Made by a program: the position numbers and the translations under genes. Source: Branchiostoma belcheri (lineage: Eukaryota; Chordata; Leptocardii; Amphioxiformes; Branchiostomatidae). From it: a DNA stretch of 64,000 bases. The notes below the pieces were generated by a model. It was not told the DNA's origin. It saw only the letters and a list, made by a program, of their open reading frames with translations, and made no database searches. Location: contig NW_017804398.1 of assembly GCF_001625305.1 (NCBI RefSeq), positions 251,035 to 315,034 on the forward strand, read 5' to 3'. This document shows, piece by piece, positions 60,701-64,000 of the stretch. The stretch's first letter is position 1, and the number at the start of each line of letters is the position of its first letter.

Positions 60701-61966
60701 AGTCTCACATTTTCATGGCTTTTTCCAATTTTCTTCAATTTATCATCAAACTTCTGCTAAAAGTATATTGAAAGTATTAGACGTGGCATTCTAACACCTT
60801 TAACACACCATTATGGGGTGGGGTGTATTGTGAAATATGTATAACAAAGCACTCTTGCCAGCATACAAGAATACAGAATTGTGGGGAGTTCAGATACCTA
60901 GCCAAACGTAGACATGTTTGTGTTGGCACTGTGGCTTCCCAAAAGTAGCCCCACCTGGCATGCCCTCTGATGACTGCAGTTAGTGAAGAGAAATCACTGC
61001 AGACAGATACGGGGCAAACAATCACACAAACTGATCACTAAAAAAAAATCAAACAGTTAAAAAATATCTGAGTGTAGACACACAAACACTTGCAACATCT
61101 GACTGTCTCTCTGACTTTTGGTTTACTTTGAGCTGTTTGTGATATTTTTGAGTTGTTGAATTTTTCTTTGATTATTTTGTCTTCTTTCTTTGCTTTGTCT
61201 TCCATTTCTTGAACTGAATATCAAGTTTTGTATTGTAATACTTGCCTTGTTGTTGCTAGGTTTTCCTGATAGATTTTGGCCTTGCAAAGAAGTACAGAGA
61301 TAGCAAAACACGACAGCACATACCGTACCGGGAGGATAAGAACTTGACTGGCACCGCTCGATACGCCAGTATCAATGCACATCTTGGAATAGAGCAGAGG
61401 TGAGTGGGGGGTGGCTGTCACACAGAGGTGCCCCCTGTCTTAAAGAGATAAGCTTGGATATTGGAGAAGAATTTTTGGGGGTCCAATCATTTGACAGAAT
61501 TTCATCATTTACACGATTTTTAAAGTTACAAACCCTACATGCTATAATTATAATGGGATTGTGAAAGAATGCCTTTATAAGGTAATCCAAGTGTAATCTG
61601 AAATGTGAACTATTCCAAGCAGTCATCCTAAAAAAATTTAAGTAAAATGAAGGAGGCAGATGAGACTCTAACCTGGATGCCAGACTGTTCCCAGGTGGAG
61701 AGGAAACATTTTCCTCGTGGGCTGTGGTAAAATTTTCTTGGGGTCATGTTGGTCCTTGAGCCAAGCAGCTGGCCTGTGTGGGCTCTGGAAATCTGGCATC
61801 CAGGCTTATGAGAAACTTCTGTTGTGCTCAGAAATGAACTTGAACAATGGACAGCAAGACAGTGATGTTTGTTTTTGTTTTTCCCAGTCGCCGTGACGAC
61901 ATGGAGTCCCTGGGCTATGTGCTTATGTACTTCAACAGGTCGAGCCTCCCATGGCAGGGCCTGAAG
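48778..61966 (+). CDS. CSNK1A1: CSNK1A1, casein kinase I alpha, 5' part (6 exons, 226 codons); 3' end outside window
   Basis: Exons 48778-48903, 49032-49138, 58672-58798, 59256-59354, 61260-61399 and 61888-61966 join in phase (678 bp). The N-terminus ([14 protein letters not shown]) and the insert-free catalytic core identify the alpha isoform rather than delta/epsilon. Seen: glycine loop GSGSFG (residues 25-30), ATP-anchoring Lys47, HRDIKPDN with catalytic Asp137, DFG at 158-160, and [18 protein letters not shown] in the last exon. CK1 alpha is a monomeric Ser/Thr kinase that primes beta-catenin in the destruction complex and acts in Hedgehog and circadian signalling. The remaining C-lobe exons are not between 61,967 and 64,000, so the gene continues to the right. 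Intron 2 (~9.5 kb) contains a gap and a duplicated segment. The intron between 59354 and 61260 is where vertebrates place the optional L exon; I see no such exon here. Confidence 0.95.
54321..55708. repeat. Duplicated segment 2, copy A (CSNK1A1 intron 2)
   Basis: Near-identical to 57157-58552 in the same direction. It ends at GTATGTAC, where a CAGGG element begins. Differences include single substitutions and a missing CTTTCA unit near 55469. Confidence 0.95.
55551..55590. repeat. (TG)n/(CG) microsatellite, present in both duplicates
   Basis: TGTGTG interspersed with CGTG units. The corresponding run in copy B is at about 58395-58433. Confidence 0.9.
55709..57155. mobile_element. CAGGG-ended transposon insertion, right end not resolved
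   Basis: The sequence starts CAGGGTTCTCCCCAG directly after GTATGTAC, while copy B shows the same site empty. The CAGGG start and the hAT-like element at 27846 suggest a related superfamily. The first ~900 bases are CpG-rich, unlike the flanks. No matching right terminus or second GTATGTAC was found before the N. No transposase was recognised. The true right border may be anywhere to the left of 57156. Confidence 0.5.
56151..56525. repeat. Two diverged ~189-bp tandem units inside the insertion
   Basis: GGCGGCCGC at 56151 and 56340 each start a unit. Both contain a GCGATATTT/GCGGTATTT word, CATGAAAATAACGTAT or CATAAAAATAACGTAT, and an end in CGGACGGG. Identity is moderate. Confidence 0.75.
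57156..57156. other. Single undetermined base at copy border
   Basis: One N joins the transposon-bearing stretch to copy B of duplicated segment 2, marking an uncertain join. Confidence 1.
57157..58552. repeat. Duplicated segment 2, copy B (CSNK1A1 intron 2)
   Basis: It begins immediately after the lone N at 57156. After GTATGTAC it runs on uninterrupted as AGTACTTTCTATTC towards exon 3, so it lacks the insertion seen after copy A. Confidence 0.95.
59355..61259. other. CSNK1A1 intron 4
   Basis: No additional exon is recognised, including no candidate for the optional L insert known in vertebrates. The sequence is AT-rich, unique-looking and without strong repeats. Confidence 0.7.
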
Positions 61967-64000
61967 GTAGGCGCTGTGCGTACTTGTACTAGCTGTCTTC
62001 TCCCCTCTGGTTGGTACGGCTGGTCGGATGGTCTGCTCCAAATTCAACCCTGTGTGCCTCTGTCCCCCAGTGTGTGTTAGATATCGATTTACAAGCTGGG
62101 GCCATATTTTCCCCGAGGTTCAACCTTTGCAGGATATAGCTGACATTTCTTGCCTATGGGGCATATGGCCACAACGGTGTTCAAATTTGAATTTCAGAAG
62201 AAAAGGGCATTCTGGACAATAATCAATTATTGAGTGGCCTTTGATTTATACATGTACAGTGTTACAAAATGTCTGCATGGTGAACATTGTAAATTGTCAA
62301 ATTTGCCACTGAAATGTGAGGTGAGATGTGGTGAGAATGCAAAGTAAGTTTGCCAATGGTTGAATAAGAAGGTGACCATCTAAATCACAATGTTTGGTAT
62401 ACTGTTTAAATGAAAGCTATCGAACACTGTATAACAAGCTTTTTTACACCCCCTTTTTACTAGAGACTGTTACTGCTAAGCAACCACTAAGTGACCAAAT
62501 ATCGCTCAACTAATTTTATGTACAAAGCATATTTCGTGTCATTTGTTGTCCTTAAAATCATATTTAAGCATGATACATCATATTCTAATTATGAAATCAA
62601 GGGTCTTGAAAATCCAATTTTGGCCACTGTACGGTTGCTCGGCAATCACCATCTAATGTGAAGGGGTCTTAACAAGGAGCATGTGTCCTGAAGGCTGTAC
62701 CAACCTTTGCATAACCGTAGCACTTAGTCGTTTGACCATAGGAATAGATGGGTGTGTGCATGTTGCCTGTGCACAGAGATTACATTAAGCGCTGTAGAAA
62801 ACAGTTTTCTCCCTGTATTACACCATATAGTATTCCGTCACTCCCAGTTTTTACACTCTCAACACTTTCTATGCCCTCCCTTTAGCAGTATCACATTCTT
62901 CCATTTACGTAGTTTAGCAAATGTACAATGGTTTTGAATTAAAGGGTTAATAACTACTGTAGTGCTTACCTCTAGTCCAGGATGGACTTTCAAAGGTTAC
63001 AAAGATGATATTGTTTCACAAGTATCTGAAATTCCATTGCAAACTTCAGAGTTTTCTGTGTGGGAAGTATGGTCTCATGTGGCACCTTTTTATTAAGAAT
63101 CACAAAGTAAAGTACGGAGTGGCACAATCCAAAATATTCACAAGGCAAGCTTGAAAGTAAACATGTTTAAATAACATCATCCATACTAGGGCTTTTTCAG
63201 CCACTTTTGCTGTACATAAACTACTGTTACAAAAGGCTCCAAAGGAAAATTATGTGTAATGGTGCCATGATTGTAAAGTAGCAGTGAAATAAACTATTAC
63301 TCTGCTTCATTAACAAATGTTACAAGAAAATTGAGTTAAATGCATGCCTGTACATGCATATCTACAAAGAAATGGAAGCTTTTGTTTCTGGCATTTCCCC
63401 AGCAGTCAGTCATCAGTCAGTTGACCTATGGCCAGGGGCCCTGTGTGATAAGGAGACAACTGTTGTTATTCTTCTGTTTTCCTTCCCTGAAGCAGTGTGC
63501 ATCCATTATTTCCTGTTGCCCATTCTGTGTGATCAGTTGTCCCTCTCTTGTTCCTTGGTGTAACTGTACCCCCCCCCCAGTTATTTCTCCAATGTTGGTT
63601 GAATTTCCCAGAATGAGTTGTGTATGCCACTTGTCTGATGTGATGCCTTCATCTTTACACATACAGTGCTTAAAGATTGAGTCTGCTGAATTTTTGCCCA
63701 TTCTTTAATATTGTTTAACATGTTGCTTGTAAAATGTGTGTGTAAAGTGCTTCTAGCCTAAAATCAATATGCATGGGTGGGAACCACATGTTTTATTGGC
63801 AATGATAATGCAAGCCACCCTCTCATGGCAAAGAGTAAATCTTATAGAGGATGGGTGATCACTATAGTCTGGTTTATCAGTACAAGGTTTAACTTTCTCA
63901 GATGCAGAAAAGGTTTAAACTCAGGTTCAAGTTGCAAACGATTTGCACCGATAGACAAACATGGGCAGGATTCATGCAGACTCAATCTTTAAATCCTTAA
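61967..64000. other. CSNK1A1 intron 6, runs off the window
   Basis: The next expected kinase exon (AATKKQKYEKI in vertebrates) is absent up to the window end. Only the MITE at 62447-62667 is noted. Confidence 0.75.
62447..62667. mobile_element. MITE family D, copy 2, in CSNK1A1 intron 6
   Basis: The left end (ACCCCCTTTTTACTAGAGAC) and the inverted right end (ACCCCTTCACATTAGATGG) match imperfectly over about 40 bases. Both include AGCAACC. The right half, inverted, matches 22980-23020. No ORF is present. Confidence 0.6.

Noticed and set aside
59355-61259. Optional L exon of casein kinase I alpha
   Set aside because: No in-frame, splice-flanked segment resembling the vertebrate L insert was seen in this intron.
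63340-63708. 122-codon plus-strand ORF near the window end
   Set aside because: It does not match the missing CSNK1A1 exons, has no suitable splice borders, and has random-looking composition.
1-64000. CRISPR arrays, bacterial operons or phage genes
   Set aside because: Genes are interrupted by GT-AG introns and belong to animal families; no regularly spaced repeats were found.

Overview
The window is eukaryotic nuclear DNA with genes split by GT-AG introns. Protein matches are to animal families and every identified gene has a close vertebrate counterpart. Intron sizes, abundant short inverted-repeat elements, many ACATGTA words and strong allelic differences point to an invertebrate chordate, most likely a lancelet (Branchiostoma). 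The species is inferred, not shown directly.

Layout. 1-15.4 kb has no coding gene that I can support; 9.3-12.3 kb looks like regulatory sequence. At 15.95-16.1 kb is a small, apparently frameshifted exon that joins a signal peptide to a TCTP-like N-terminus. MFSD13A (TMEM180, a 12-segment transporter-like protein) lies on the minus strand at 18,995-23,319 with 9 coding exons. Head-to-head with it, MMS19 (cytosolic Fe-S targeting factor) runs on the plus strand at 24,232-35,280 with 12 coding exons. Its last exon is 2.1 kb, intronless, and carries two compensating frame breaks. A five-finger C2H2 zinc-finger gene occupies 37,382-39,012 on the minus strand. HOGA1 (mitochondrial 4-hydroxy-2-oxoglutarate aldolase) is complete at 40,900-46,105 on the plus strand. 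CSNK1A1 (casein kinase I alpha) starts at 48,778; six exons (226 codons) are present and the gene runs out of the window.

The genes are independent housekeeping or regulatory loci, not an operon. From general knowledge MMS19, HOGA1 and MFSD13A all map to human chromosome 10q24, so this may be a fragment of an ancestral chordate linkage group.

Two large introns (MMS19 intron 4, CSNK1A1 intron 2) each hold a near-identical tandem copy of about 1.4-1.5 kb on either side of a run of N. This pattern suggests two haplotypes laid end to end by the assembler. In one case the two copies give a filled and an empty site for a CAGGG-ended transposon. Other mobile or repeat structures include a hAT-like element with a 7-bp target duplication, a foldback element with ~170-bp inverted repeats and a 9-bp flanking duplication in HOGA1, and several MITEs. 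At least four further dispersed repeat families have two or three copies in the window.
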